Positions 16,360-25,031 of a stretch of 59,134 nt of DNA are shown here, one piece after another. This DNA comes from JBIOJM01 sp044450785 (GTDB lineage: Bacteria; Planctomycetota; Planctomycetia; Isosphaerales; Isosphaeraceae), in assembly GCA_044450785.1 (NCBI GenBank), contig JBIOJM010000016.1, positions 1 to 59,134 on the forward strand. The letters run 5' to 3'. The notes beneath the pieces are model-generated. The model had not been told where the DNA came from. It did not search any database and saw only the letters and a program-made list of their open reading frames with translations. The stretch's first letter is position 1. Every line of letters starts with the position of its first letter. The position numbers and the translations under genes were made by a program.

Positions 16360-18090
16360 TTAGTCGGCCATGGTGACGCTGAGGGCGGCCTCGAGGCTGG
16401 TCAGTCCCTGGCGGACCTTATCGAGTGCGCTGTCGAAGAGCATCTTCATGCCCTCCTCGCGGGCCGCCTTGCGGAGCTGGTCCACGGGGGTCCGTTTCTG
16501 GATGAGCTGGGCGAGCTTGGGGGTGATGCGGACGACCTCAAAGACGCCGACGCGGCCGCGATAGCCCATGCGGCGGCACTGGAGGCATCCCTTGGGGCGG
16601 TAGATCGTCTGGCCGGAGGTCAGCCCGTGCTGCTCGGCGATCTCATCGGTAACCGCGTAGGGCTCCTTGCAGTGGGTGCAGAGCCGGCGGACCAGCCGCT
16701 GGGCTTCCAGCACTCGGAGCGAGCACGAGAGTAAGAACGGATCGATACCCATATCCTGGAGACGGGTCACCGCCGAGAGTGCGTCGTTGGTATGGATCGT
16801 CGAGAGCACGAAGTGACCGGTCAGCGCGGCCCGGAGGCAGATCTCTGCGGTCTCCTGATCGCGGACCTCGCCGACCATGATGATGTCGGGGTCCTGCCGC
16901 AAGAACGCCCGCAAGGCGGAGGAGAAGGTCAACCCTACCTGGGCCTTGACCTGCACCTGGTTCATCCCCTTGAACTTGTACTCGACCGGATCCTCGACCG
17001 TGCAGATGTTGACCTTGGGCTCATTGAGCTGGTTGAGGCAGGCATAGAGTGTGGTCGACTTGCCGCTGCCGGTCGGACCGGTCACGAGCGCCAGGCCGTA
17101 CGGCGAATGGATCGACTCGATCAGATCGGTCGACTGCCGCTCGTCAAAGCCCAACCCGGTGAGGTTCAGGGGAATGGCCGCCTTGTCCAGGATCCGCATC
17201 ACCATCTTCTCGCCGTACACCGTGGGGACCGTGTTGACGCGGAGGTCGATCCGCTTGTCGCCGGTCCGAAGCGCGATGGCGCCGTCCTGGGGGACGCGCT
17301 TCTCGGCGATATCCATCTTCGCCAGGACTTTCAGGCGGGAGATGATCATGATGAAGACGGCCTTCGACGGAGGCGGAAGCTCGTGAAGCACGCCGTCAAT
17401 CCGGAGACGGAACTTGCAGCCGTCCTCGAACGGCTCCAGGTGGATGTCGCTGGCGACGTTGCGTAGTGCCTGCTCGAGGATCTGGTTGACCATGCGGACG
17501 ATCCGGCCGTTGGCGTCCGCGGCAGGCGTCGAGTCGAGGTTGAGGATGTTCTCGTTCGCGTTGTCCTCGTCCCCCTCGATGACGTCGAATTCCTCATTTC
17601 CCTCGCTGATGTCCTTGGTGTGTTGATCGGTGCGGTACAGGGCGTCGAGCCGGGTCTGAACGACCGACAACGGCGCGATGATCGGGTTGATCCGCAGCCC
17701 GGTCATGAGCTGGAGCTCATCCACAACTCCCATCTCCTCGGCGGAGACGAACAAGACGTCGAGCACCTCGTCCCGGACCGCCATGGGGCAGATCAGCCGG
17801 TCCGTGCAGAGCTTCTCGGGGAGGAGGCTCCCGATCTCCTTGTCAATCGCGCCGGCTTCCACGTCGTTGTTGATCAACGGCACGAACAGATCCTCGGCGT
17901 AGAGGCTGGCGATCTCCTGCTCGGAAATGTGCCCGGCCCGGATCAGGGCCACCTCGGGCAAGGTGTTGGCCTTGGCCTTGTGGAGTGTCTCCTCGATCTC
18001 TTCGAGCTGCTTGGGCCCGAACCGGTTGCGCCGCGCCAGCAATTCCAGGATCAAAGGCTGAGTGCCGATTTCGTCGTAGACGCTGCCCAT
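16360..18090 (-). CDS. gspE: GspE/PilB-type secretion ATPase
   Basis: A 576-residue cytoplasmic hexameric ATPase that powers pseudopilus or pilus assembly. It has an N-terminal MshEN/GspE domain (ALIRAGHISEQEIASLYAED), the NVASDIHLEP and RIDGVLHE segments, Walker A GPTGSGKST near residue 340, an Asp box (EDPVEYKFKGMNQVQVK), Walker B (PDIIMVGEVRDQETAE), a His box (GHFVLSTIHTNDA) and the tetracysteine zinc module CTHCKEPY...CLQCRRMGY. The features are complete and favour GspE/PilB over the retraction ATPase PilT. It follows the gspC-like gene by 134 bp on the same strand, and a 7-bp hairpin lies at that junction. Confidence 0.95.
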   Translation of the reverse strand: MGSVYDEIGTQPLILELLARRNRFGPKQLEEIEETLHKAKANTLPEVALIRAGHISEQEIASLYAEDLFVPLINNDVEAGAIDKEIGSLLPEKLCTDRLICPMAVRDEVLDVLFVSAEEMGVVDELQLMTGLRINPIIAPLSVVQTRLDALYRTDQHTKDISEGNEEFDVIEGDEDNANENILNLDSTPAADANGRIVRMVNQILEQALRNVASDIHLEPFEDGCKFRLRIDGVLHELPPPSKAVFIMIISRLKVLAKMDIAEKRVPQDGAIALRTGDKRIDLRVNTVPTVYGEKMVMRILDKAAIPLNLTGLGFDERQSTDLIESIHSPYGLALVTGPTGSGKSTTLYACLNQLNEPKVNICTVEDPVEYKFKGMNQVQVKAQVGLTFSSALRAFLRQDPDIIMVGEVRDQETAEICLRAALTGHFVLSTIHTNDALSAVTRLQDMGIDPFLLSCSLRVLEAQRLVRRLCTHCKEPYAVTDEIAEQHGLTSGQTIYRPKGCLQCRRMGYRGRVGVFEVVRITPKLAQLIQKRTPVDQLRKAAREEGMKMLFDSALDKVRQGLTSLEAALSVTMAD

Positions 18091-18212
18091 GAGTGATCGC
18101 CGGTCGGGTTTGGGGTTGAAGTTGTGAGGGTTGCCGGTTGAGGACGGTGAGCGCGGCGTTCGTGAACTGACAACGATCGTGTCTATGGGTTGCCGGTAAG
18201 AGCGGATGCGGT

Positions 18213-18229
18213 GGTAGCGGCGCGCTACC
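18213..18229 (-). terminator. small hairpin at the gspC-like/gspE junction
   Basis: A perfect 7-bp stem, GGTAGCG/CGCTACC, with a 3-nt loop overlaps the stop codon of the gspC-like gene. No T-tract follows in the direction of transcription, so it is more likely an mRNA-processing or attenuation structure than a strong terminator. Function is inferred. Confidence 0.3.
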
Positions 18230-18905
18230 CACGGTGACGACGCGACCGCGGCGTGGAAGCAGGCTGAGCCGTGCCCCCGATCACGCTCTTGACCAGCTCG
18301 CCCAGAGGTGATCTGAGCAGCGTCTGGGAAAGTGGAGGCTGGCCACCGGAAGGGGCCCCAGCCCTACGCGTCTTGTCCGCCCGGCGGCCGAGCTGGTCGG
18401 GATAACTCAGCTCGTAGTTTTGGCCGCCTCCCTGGAGGATAACCTTCGCCGGCAAGACGCTCGCCACGGAGAGCTCCGAGACGGACTTGCCAGCGTCGCC
18501 GGCGTCGCCCTCAAGGAACAGGTGCTGGCCCTGGGAGTAGACCCGGCCGTCGATGATCGCCATTTGGTCGCGGCCTTGGAGGAAGGTTGCCTCGAGCGTC
18601 AATCCCCGGACGATTTCGGCGAGCGGGACGGTTACGGGATCGAGCGCCGCAACGTCCTGGGATTCGAGCATGCCCGGCTTTGTCCTGACCAGGAACGGGT
18701 TGCGAAGACCCTCGCTGGCCAGACTTCGCGCCGTTGCGGCACTGGCATTGAGGACGTCGTCCACCATGATCTCCAGACCCTTCTTCGGGTCAGACTGGCC
18801 GGCGGTCGGTGCGGGGAGGCTCGCGTGGATCGAGTAAACCGTGTACGCCAGGAAGGCGATCATGATCAGCATCGGCGCCAGCTTGAGCAGCTTGACGGTG
18901 TTCAT
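18225..18905 (-). CDS. GspC/PilP-like inner-membrane protein
   Basis: A 226-residue protein with one N-terminal membrane helix (LAPMLIMIAFLAYTVYSI, about 9-26) and a periplasmic part. Following RNPFLV (a common PilP/GspC lead-in) is a compact beta-rich domain (LTLEATFLQGRDQMAIIDGRVYSQGQHL and VILQGGGQNYELSYP). Such proteins link the inner-membrane platform to the secretin. The assignment rests on topology, the small beta-domain pattern and position between the PilO/GspM-like gene and gspE. Its ATG overlaps the upstream stop (ATGA), indicating coupling. Confidence 0.7.
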   Translation of the reverse strand: MNTVKLLKLAPMLIMIAFLAYTVYSIHASLPAPTAGQSDPKKGLEIMVDDVLNASAATARSLASEGLRNPFLVRTKPGMLESQDVAALDPVTVPLAEIVRGLTLEATFLQGRDQMAIIDGRVYSQGQHLFLEGDAGDAGKSVSELSVASVLPAKVILQGGGQNYELSYPDQLGRRADKTRRAGAPSGGQPPLSQTLLRSPLGELVKSVIGGTAQPASTPRSRRHRG

Positions 18906-19486
18906 TGTTTTTTGCCCGCCTCCGGCTTGGCTTTGGCAGTGGCCGCCGACTTTTCGCCCAGGCTCAGCAAGACGACCTGGGCCGCGAGCCGGCCTGGGTC
19001 CTTGCTATTCGGGTCGAGCCTGATCGTGTCGATCCGCAAAAACCGCTGGTCGGTCTCGACCCACCTCAGAAGATCATCGATCTCGGTGAAGTGTCCTTCC
19101 AGCGTCAAGCGAAGGCCCAGTGTCTCATAGGGACCGAGGTCCTTGGGCGGTGCGGGCTTCAGGTCAAGCAGTTTCAGCGGCGACGACTGCATGTGGGCGA
19201 TCACGTACCGCCTCAGCTCGTTGATGTCAGCCCCGGCGGGCATGTGGCCCAGGTACGGCGCCAGCGTCTTTCTGAGCTGCTCGATCTCGCCCGCAGTGGT
19301 AACCTGTTTGCGCTTGCTGGCGATCTTGGCCGTGGTCGCAGCCACCTGTTCGCTCAAGGGACTGAAGAACAGGAAATACCACCCGGCGATGATCGCCACG
19401 CAGAGGACGAGGCGGAGCTTCAGCGGCTGGCGGAGCTGTTCCAGGATTGCCCGTTTGTAATCGGTTTTCGCTTTCTTCTGGATCAT
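18902..19486 (-). CDS. GspM/PilO-like inner-membrane protein
   Basis: A 194-residue bitopic protein: a basic cytoplasmic start, one membrane helix (LRLVLCVAIIAGWYFLFF, about 24-41), a coiled-coil-like stretch (EQVAATTAKIASKRKQVTTAGEIEQLRK) and a ferredoxin-like periplasmic domain (LKLLDLKPAPPKDLGPYETLGLRLTLEGHFTEIDDLLRWVE). This is the PilO/GspM layout, whose members assemble with PilN/GspL in the inner-membrane platform. Ala/Lys-rich C-terminal residues follow. The stop overlaps the GspC-like ATG. The family call is by architecture and context. Confidence 0.78.
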   Translation of the reverse strand: MIQKKAKTDYKRAILEQLRQPLKLRLVLCVAIIAGWYFLFFSPLSEQVAATTAKIASKRKQVTTAGEIEQLRKTLAPYLGHMPAGADINELRRYVIAHMQSSPLKLLDLKPAPPKDLGPYETLGLRLTLEGHFTEIDDLLRWVETDQRFLRIDTIRLDPNSKDPGRLAAQVVLLSLGEKSAATAKAKPEAGKKQ

Positions 19487-19516
19487 CGGCAGGATGCCTC
19501 TCGGCGTGGTAGCCGG

Positions 19517-21034
19517 CTAACGGGCGGTGGCTTTCTTGATCGGTTCGACCTTGGGCAAAGGCAAACAGACGATGCTGTAGGATTCGAATGAATGCTCGCC
19601 TGGCTTGCCCGGGTTGGCCTTCAGGCCGGAGACCTCGATCAGGGGGAAGTGCTGCTTGAGCATCAGCTCGCCGCGCAAAGACGCGAGGAAGCCGTCGATC
19701 TCGCGAGGCATGGACCCATCCTCGGACATGGGCGTCGCGAAGTTGACGGTCAGTTGTTTCTTGGGCTTGGCCGACTTGCCAGTCGCTTCAACCTCGGCGT
19801 CGCCCGATAACCCGGTGATGATCGTGCTTTCTGGCGCGGCCGCGGCGATGGTCCGGAACAGCACGGACCAGCCGACGCGGCTGCCCCGAAACGCCGCCAT
19901 GACCTTCAACCGTTCCTGGAGGGAATTCTTCTCGGCGTCGAGCTTGGCCTGGTCCTGTTGCTTGAGCCAGGAAAATGATCTCAGTTGCGTGCCGACGGCC
20001 TGGTGTCGAGCGTTGGCCTCGCCGGCCGTTACGATCAGGAACAGAGAAACGGCCCCGACAAGAGCACCTTGGAGGACGAGCTCGCCCCAGGGGAAGATTT
20101 CGCGGATGGAGACGGCGGGCTTGAGAGTGCGCGCCAGGTTGTGTCCGGCTTCGTTGGCGAGGGGATTAGCCAGGGCGACTCCCAGAGCTTTGGCGGCCAG
20201 ATCGTAGTTCGGCAGGGCGCTGCGGATCAACCGGGCTCCGGTGCGCTGGTGAAACGCCTTGGGGTCCTGCGTGAGCGCCAGCTCGGGCCGGCCATGGACG
20301 ATCAGCGTGTCGATCGGCAGAGTAATCCGGCCGTGCCGTCCCAGCATCCAGAGGGTCGAGTAGGCGGCCAGGATCGCGGCGGTCTCGTCGCCGGGGCGCA
20401 AATCGAAGGTGTGCCAGAAAAGCGGTTGGGCACCAGCGGCCAGTACACCGATCGCCTGCTCACGGCCGAGGAAGAACCGCACGGCCAGCTTTGAGCCGCG
20501 CGGTGCCTTGCGGTAAAAAGCCCCGGCGCGGTAGAGCGCGGCGGGCGCCGGCTCGGCCAGCCCGACCCGCGTCCCCAGCTCGTTCATCATATCGACCAAG
20601 GACGCGATCGCGCCGCGGGGGGAGGCGGCCACGCACGCCAGGGGTTGCTTGTTGAGCTCGAGCTTGAGCAGGTCGATGATCCGGTCCTCGGCCCGGACGT
20701 TGGTCGCCTGCACCGCCTCGAGGAAGAACGATTGCGGGGTGGCGTTGCGGTTCGCGTGCGTGATCGGCACGACCGCCTGAAAGACCTGCGACTCGGGGAC
20801 GCCGACCTGGACCCAGGGTTTGGGCTTAGCCCGCTTTGCCCCAGGCGACGGGATCCAGGGCTCGAGCATTCGCCTCAGGACCTCCTCGGGAGACTGGCCG
20901 CCGCACTCCTGCATCTTGCAGGCGATCTCCCGGCGACCACGGAGAGTGGTCGCCATGACGCTCAGGGCGATCTGCTCTTGATCGATCACCAGACCAATCG
21001 ACGGCCACAACCCGAACCGACTCGGCGGCTTCAT
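19517..21034 (-). CDS. GspL-like protein (PilM-type domain fused to PilN-type domain)
   Basis: A 505-residue protein that combines a cytoplasmic actin-like region (residues about 10-310, starting GLWPSIGLVIDQEQIALSVM) with a membrane helix (GELVLQGALVGAVSLFLIVTAG, about 325-346), a coiled coil (HQAVGTQLRSFSWLKQQDQAKLDAEKNSLQERL) and a PilN-like periplasmic domain (WSVLFRTIAAAAPESTIITGL). In type IV pili these parts are two proteins, PilM and PilN; joined they have GspL topology. GspL recruits GspE to the platform. ATG at 21034 is given; GTG at 21046 is possible. It precedes the PilO/GspM-like gene by 30 bp. Confidence 0.8.
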   Translation of the reverse strand: MKPPSRFGLWPSIGLVIDQEQIALSVMATTLRGRREIACKMQECGGQSPEEVLRRMLEPWIPSPGAKRAKPKPWVQVGVPESQVFQAVVPITHANRNATPQSFFLEAVQATNVRAEDRIIDLLKLELNKQPLACVAASPRGAIASLVDMMNELGTRVGLAEPAPAALYRAGAFYRKAPRGSKLAVRFFLGREQAIGVLAAGAQPLFWHTFDLRPGDETAAILAAYSTLWMLGRHGRITLPIDTLIVHGRPELALTQDPKAFHQRTGARLIRSALPNYDLAAKALGVALANPLANEAGHNLARTLKPAVSIREIFPWGELVLQGALVGAVSLFLIVTAGEANARHQAVGTQLRSFSWLKQQDQAKLDAEKNSLQERLKVMAAFRGSRVGWSVLFRTIAAAAPESTIITGLSGDAEVEATGKSAKPKKQLTVNFATPMSEDGSMPREIDGFLASLRGELMLKQHFPLIEVSGLKANPGKPGEHSFESYSIVCLPLPKVEPIKKATAR

Positions 21035-21077
21035 GATCGAGGACACTCCACGTGGTCAGGCCAGGTTGGGAAATGGC

Positions 21078-21105
21078 TGCGGGCGACCGGAAAGGGTCGC
21101 CCGCA
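21078..21105 (-). terminator. hairpin between pseudopilin and gspL-like genes
   Basis: An 11-bp perfect inverted repeat (TGCGGGCGACC and its complement) with a 6-nt loop lies between the stop of the major pseudopilin and the next gene on the same strand. No T-tract is obvious. Position and stability suggest a partial terminator or mRNA end that lets the pilin be made in excess of the platform proteins. That role is inferred. Confidence 0.5.
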
Positions 21106-21174
21106 TCGAGGTCAGGACCACAACAACTTCCGATGACCGGGGGCGCCACCGCCCCGCGTCGCAGGAAGCCCAGA

Positions 21175-21633
21175 TTAACTGCCAGAACCGGCGTCACCCG
21201 TCACCGGGCTGATCGTTTGAGGGATGGTCGAGGTGGTCGCAAACCCATCTTGGTTCCAGTCAACCGTGTACGCTCCGTAGCTGGAGGACCCGGAGAGGCG
21301 GACCAGGCTCCCCGTCCACGTTGGAACGCCCCCAGTCCCCGGAGTGGCGGTGATGGTAGGAGCCGTGAAATACTGCAGGATGGGGAGGACGATGTCGAGC
21401 TTATCGGTGTTGGCGGTAGCCCAGTACACGCCGTTCTGGGCGATGTACCGCTCTTGAGCCCCTTGCACGGTCGACCAGTAATTGAAGGCCTCGGCCGCCT
21501 TGGACTTCTCCACCGACGCGAGGAATTTCGGCACGCCGAAGGCGGCCAGAATGCCGATGATCACGATCACGACGGCGAGTTCGACGAGGGTGAACCCCTT
21601 ACGGGTCCGCATTCTTGAGACAAGTCGCTGCAT
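21175..21633 (-). CDS. major pseudopilin, GspG-like
   Basis: A 152-residue type IV prepilin-like protein. The leader MQRLVSRMRTRKG is followed by the cleavage context G-FTLVELAVVIVIIGILAA, with Glu at +5 and the hydrophobic stalk helix. The rest is a globular domain with aromatic and Gly/Ser-rich loops (QERYIAQNGVYW; TVDWNQDGFA) that may bind calcium as in GspG. ATG at 21633 has GGGAG about 10 nt upstream; the longer frame to 21678 is rejected. This is the first gene of the minus-strand platform unit and is divergent from gspF. A hairpin follows it. Confidence 0.88.
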   Translation of the reverse strand: MQRLVSRMRTRKGFTLVELAVVIVIIGILAAFGVPKFLASVEKSKAAEAFNYWSTVQGAQERYIAQNGVYWATANTDKLDIVLPILQYFTAPTITATPGTGGVPTWTGSLVRLSGSSSYGAYTVDWNQDGFATTSTIPQTISPVTGDAGSGS

Positions 21634-22124
21634 AGTGGGTGACTCTCCCGTGCCAATTCTTGATTTCGACTTCAGCAATCAAACGACAGAAAAGGGTCTT
21701 CCGCTCTCTCGGCCGTTTTCACTCGATCGGCGAGACTGGCGCGGCGAAGCTCGGAGTCCATCGGCCAGGAATGAACCTGGCGATCGGCGGCGATTTCGAT
21801 CGCTCCGGAAAAACCTCTATTCACCTCTCCACTGAACGTGGTTGAGGCATTGTCGCCCCGCGGTAACATCCCGCCGGAGACACTCAAACCTAGGTCGCAT
21901 CCAGCATCCGTCAAATTTAAACGGATCGCGGGTGAGAAGAATCGGTCCCCCTGCGCCGGCGGGCGTGCTGATTGGCATCAACATAAATATGGTTGAGCAC
22001 TAACGACATCAGGTGGCCTAAGCTGAGAGTAGAGACTTGTGTGGGCGCTAGTGAGTTGCATGCCCGAGGCGATCATGGGAAATCAATGGTCGGTTCGACC
22101 TGGTTGTAAAGATAAAGGAAGAGG
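21634..22124. promoter_or_regulatory. divergent control region between pseudopilin and gspF
   Basis: This 491-bp region separates the two arms of the secretion cluster and contains no convincing coding frame. It holds a symmetric inverted repeat, ATCCGT-9 nt-ACGGAT, at 21906-21926 around an AT-rich centre. A single regulator binding here could coordinate both arms. I cannot place -35/-10 boxes with confidence. Confidence 0.45.
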
Positions 22125-23225
22125 TTGAATTTGCCGTTCGAGGAATGGGTCGTCGCTCATGCGAAGGTCTCGACCAAACCGCACAAGGGGGCGAAGATCG
22201 AGGACACGCTGACTTTTTTCCACCAGCTCTCGACGCTGGTCAGCTCGGGCACCCCGCTGTTGCAGGCGCTCAAAATCGGGGCCACGCAGTGTGAGAGCGT
22301 CAAGCTCAAGGGGGTCCTCGAACAGATCGTCTCGAGGGTGTCGGCCGGCAGCAGCTTCCACGACGCGGCGGCCGCCTTTCCCCAGGTCTTCGAGTTCCAG
22401 TGGATCGAGGCGATCCGCACCGGCGAGGTCACCGGCAAGATGGCCATGGTGCTCACCGAGCTCAACAAGCAGGTCCGCGAATCCCGCGAGACCAGGCGCA
22501 AGATCAAAGGCGCGCTGACCTACCCCATGATCCTGATCCTCGTGGCCGTGATCGCCGTGACGGTCATGCTCTGGCTGGTCGTGCCGACCTTCGCCAAGAT
22601 GTTCAAGGACATGGACGCCGATCTCCCCGCCATCACCCAGTTCGTGGTCGACGCCTCGAACTACATCGTCAAGTACGGCATCTACGGTGTGATCACGATC
22701 GCGGCGGCGGTCTGGGGGTTCAAGCAGTTCATGAAGACGGAGGCCGGCCACCTCTACGTGGGCGGCTTGCTGATGGTCATACCGACCGTCGGCGAGCTGA
22801 TGATCGAAATGGCGATGTACCAGTTCGCTTCGAACCTGGCGCTGCTGCTCAAGAGCGGCGTCCCCATGCTGGAGACCATGAACACGATCAAGGGGATCTT
22901 CCGTGCCAACCCCATCTACCGCGAGGCCATGGGCCGAGTTTGCGCGCGGGTGGCATCGGGCAAGCCCTTGTACATCGCACTCCAGGAGACCGGGCTGTTC
23001 CTCCCCATGCTGACCAACATGGTCCAGGTCGGCGAGGATTCGGGCCAGCTCGGGCCGGTCATGAACGAGATCGCGCCTTACTACAAGGAGAAAATGCAGG
23101 GCATGATCATGAAGGTGACCAAGATGCTCGAGCCGCTCATCATCATGGGCATGGGCACGACGATCGCGGGGCTGATGCTGGCGATCTACATGCCGATGTT
23201 CGATATGGCGGGCAAGGTGAAGTAG
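22125..23225 (+). CDS. gspF: GspF/PilC-type inner-membrane platform protein
   Basis: A 366-residue polytopic protein of the GspF/PilC family, the platform on which the ATPase acts to add pilin subunits. Two repeated cytoplasmic domains are seen, first at about 27-130 (TLTFFHQLSTLVSSGTPLLQAL) and again at about 230-330 (MYQFASNLALLLKSGVPMLETM, then LPMLTNMVQVGEDSGQLG). Membrane helices are at about 137-160, 183-200 and 342-360. The start is a TTG at 22125 preceded directly by AAGGAAGAGG; no ATG fits as well. It opens the plus-strand arm that continues into four minor pseudopilin genes. Confidence 0.93.
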   Translation: MNLPFEEWVVAHAKVSTKPHKGAKIEDTLTFFHQLSTLVSSGTPLLQALKIGATQCESVKLKGVLEQIVSRVSAGSSFHDAAAAFPQVFEFQWIEAIRTGEVTGKMAMVLTELNKQVRESRETRRKIKGALTYPMILILVAVIAVTVMLWLVVPTFAKMFKDMDADLPAITQFVVDASNYIVKYGIYGVITIAAAVWGFKQFMKTEAGHLYVGGLLMVIPTVGELMIEMAMYQFASNLALLLKSGVPMLETMNTIKGIFRANPIYREAMGRVCARVASGKPLYIALQETGLFLPMLTNMVQVGEDSGQLGPVMNEIAPYYKEKMQGMIMKVTKMLEPLIIMGMGTTIAGLMLAIYMPMFDMAGKVK

Positions 23226-23256
23226 ACCAAGTGGTGTTACGTTAAAGGAAAGCAAT

Positions 23257-23859
23257 ATGGTACGCCCCATCTCTCCCAGACTCACCATTGTGATGCGTAA
23301 GCCCTGGGGTGCGCCGGGTCCGGCGATTGCCCGATTCTTGGCACGAGATCCGGTCATGACCAAGAAAATCACGGGACGGCGGGATATTGTGGCGACCGGT
23401 ACGGTTGCAGCACCCGGGCTCCATCGCCGCCCCTCCCGAACCAGGGCGCGGGGGTTCACCCTGATCGAGATACTCATCGCCATGGTGGTGTTGGGGATCC
23501 TGCTCTCGATGGGGGTCCCGCGGTTCCAGCAGTCGCTGGAGCAGTCGCGGGCGGATGCGGCCTGGGCCAGCCTGCGGTCGATCTGGTCGGCCCAGCGGCT
23601 CTACTGGCTGGAAAACCGCGTTTACGCGCCTGACTTACCCACGCTCTCGAATTTGATCGATCCGTCCCTCACCACGTCGACTGTGCCCTACACTTATGCG
23701 GTGACCGGCCCTGCTGATAATAGCTCGTTCACCGCGACGGCAACCCGCGGCGGGTCTTCCTCCTGGTCCGGCTCTTGGTCCATCACCCAGGATGGGAACT
23801 TTTCCGGATCTCTCCAGCAAGGGGGCCACGCCTCCACCATCGTGCCGGGGTTCCAATGA
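23257..23859 (+). CDS. minor pseudopilin, GspH-like
   Basis: A prepilin-like protein with the cleavage context RG-FTLIEILIAMVVLGILLS, Glu at +5, and a small C-terminal globular domain (ASLRSIWSAQRLYWLENRVY, then Ser/Gly/Thr-rich). From the ATG at 23257, which has a good AAAGGAAAG ribosome site, the leader would be about 66 residues, far above the usual 6-30. An ATG at 23356 would shorten it to about 33 but has a weaker site. The call to the GspH class is positional. The stop overlaps the next ATG (ATGA), so it is coupled to the GspI-like gene. Confidence 0.8.
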   Translation: MVRPISPRLTIVMRKPWGAPGPAIARFLARDPVMTKKITGRRDIVATGTVAAPGLHRRPSRTRARGFTLIEILIAMVVLGILLSMGVPRFQQSLEQSRADAAWASLRSIWSAQRLYWLENRVYAPDLPTLSNLIDPSLTTSTVPYTYAVTGPADNSSFTATATRGGSSSWSGSWSITQDGNFSGSLQQGGHASTIVPGFQ

Positions 23860-24413
23860 GTCGAATCACATCGAGTCCTGTTTCCGGAGCTGTTCCCCAG
23901 CCTGACCGTCTTGGGTCGACTGGAACTGGGGGCGCCCGCCCCAGTGAACCAGTGCGTGGACGGTGGGCCGCACCCAGGCGCCGAGCTCGCCGCGGCTACC
24001 TGCTGCTTGAGGTCCAGGTGGCCTTCGTGCTCCTGGGGATCGGCCTGGCGGGTCTTTGCCCGCTCGTGGTGATGCAACTGCGGCAAGTCCGTCTGCTCGA
24101 GCTGCGGTTGCAGGGACAAGTGACCGAGACGAGCAGGATTACGGGCGTGAGCCAGACCAGGATGAATAACGGGGTGATATTGACAACTCCTACCTACTAC
24201 TTCGTGCAGTGGCAGAACTCCTGGGCGCAGAAGCTGGCCGGCAGCGCCCAGATCCTGCCATCGACTACCGTCGAGCTGAGCGCGATCCCCTGTGATCCCG
24301 GCCCACTGCCTGTTGTTGGGGCCTCCCTCGCGAATACCGTGAACGTCCTCGAACTGGACGCCCTCCCCTTTAGCCAGAGCGTGACCGCATACGTCGACAT
24401 CATACCGCTTTGA
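23856..24413 (+). CDS. minor pseudopilin, GspI-like
   Basis: A 185-residue protein with an Arg-rich leader ending RRARRG, then YLLLEVQVAFVLLGIGLAGLCPL, a stalk helix with Glu at +5. Tyrosine takes the usual +1 phenylalanine place. The globular part has no strong motif. ATG at 23856 overlaps the previous stop, and the leader is about 46 residues. Assignment as GspI rests on order (between GspH-like and GspJ-like genes) and the E5 helix. Confidence 0.75.
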   Translation: MSRITSSPVSGAVPQPDRLGSTGTGGARPSEPVRGRWAAPRRRARRGYLLLEVQVAFVLLGIGLAGLCPLVVMQLRQVRLLELRLQGQVTETSRITGVSQTRMNNGVILTTPTYYFVQWQNSWAQKLAGSAQILPSTTVELSAIPCDPGPLPVVGASLANTVNVLELDALPFSQSVTAYVDIIPL

Positions 24414-24467
24414 CCCGGGAGGTTTCGAAGTGATGCAAGGTGTTTCGACGAGACGACGAGACAGACG

Positions 24468-25031
24468 ATGATTCGACAGGGCCGATACACCGGGCGGAAT
24501 CGATCCCGCGGGTTCACGTTGGTGGAGATGATCATTGCCAGCATGCTGGCTTCCCTGCTCGGGATGTTGCTGGCAGGGGCCTGCATTACGTTCGGCCGCC
24601 CCGCGCTGGAAGTCGAGTCCCGGGCCAGGATCACGCAAGAGGCCATCCTGGCCACCCAATCGTTCGCATGCGATCTCGGCGGATTCCTGGCCGACAGCCC
24701 CGGACGAACCTTAAGCTTGAGCCAGTATCAATTCGACGTTTCCCCATGGGACGTTTCCCAGGGCACTCCACCCGGCACTGTGTTGCTGCTGAACTTCCAG
24801 GGGGCGAGCTCGGGGCATCCCATCGTCATCACCTATCGGCTCCAGGGAAATCTGCTGGTCCGATCCAACTCATCCACCGGCGTGGTGACGACAATCGCCA
24901 AGTACGTGACCGGCTTTAGCGTCGAACAGGACCCAGACCCGAATTACCCCAAGAATGTCAAAATAACGATCACGATCGCCTACCGGTCGTTCACAACAAC
25001 CTATACCTTGATCGGTGTGTTTCCGCCATGA
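24468..25031 (+). CDS. minor pseudopilin, GspJ-like
   Basis: A 187-residue prepilin-like protein with a short leader (MIRQGRYTGRNRSRG) and stalk FTLVEMIIASMLASLLGMLL, Glu at +5. The following globular region has alternating strands (GHPIVITYRLQGNLLVRS; NVKITITIAYRSFTTTYTLIGVF) as in PulJ/GspJ. The stop overlaps the ATG of the GspK-like gene by ATGA. The class is assigned by order and fold pattern. Confidence 0.78.
   Translation: MIRQGRYTGRNRSRGFTLVEMIIASMLASLLGMLLAGACITFGRPALEVESRARITQEAILATQSFACDLGGFLADSPGRTLSLSQYQFDVSPWDVSQGTPPGTVLLLNFQGASSGHPIVITYRLQGNLLVRSNSSTGVVTTIAKYVTGFSVEQDPDPNYPKNVKITITIAYRSFTTTYTLIGVFPP

Noticed and set aside
21633..21660. TGGCAC upstream of the major pseudopilin as a sigma-54 -24 box
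   Set aside because: The expected GC-containing -12 element is missing at the right spacing, and the site would lie too near the start codon.
22083..23483. 466-codon minus-strand open frame across gspF
   Set aside because: It is antisense to a clear GspF gene and its His/Arg/Asp-rich translation has no family character. Long antisense frames are common in GC-rich DNA.
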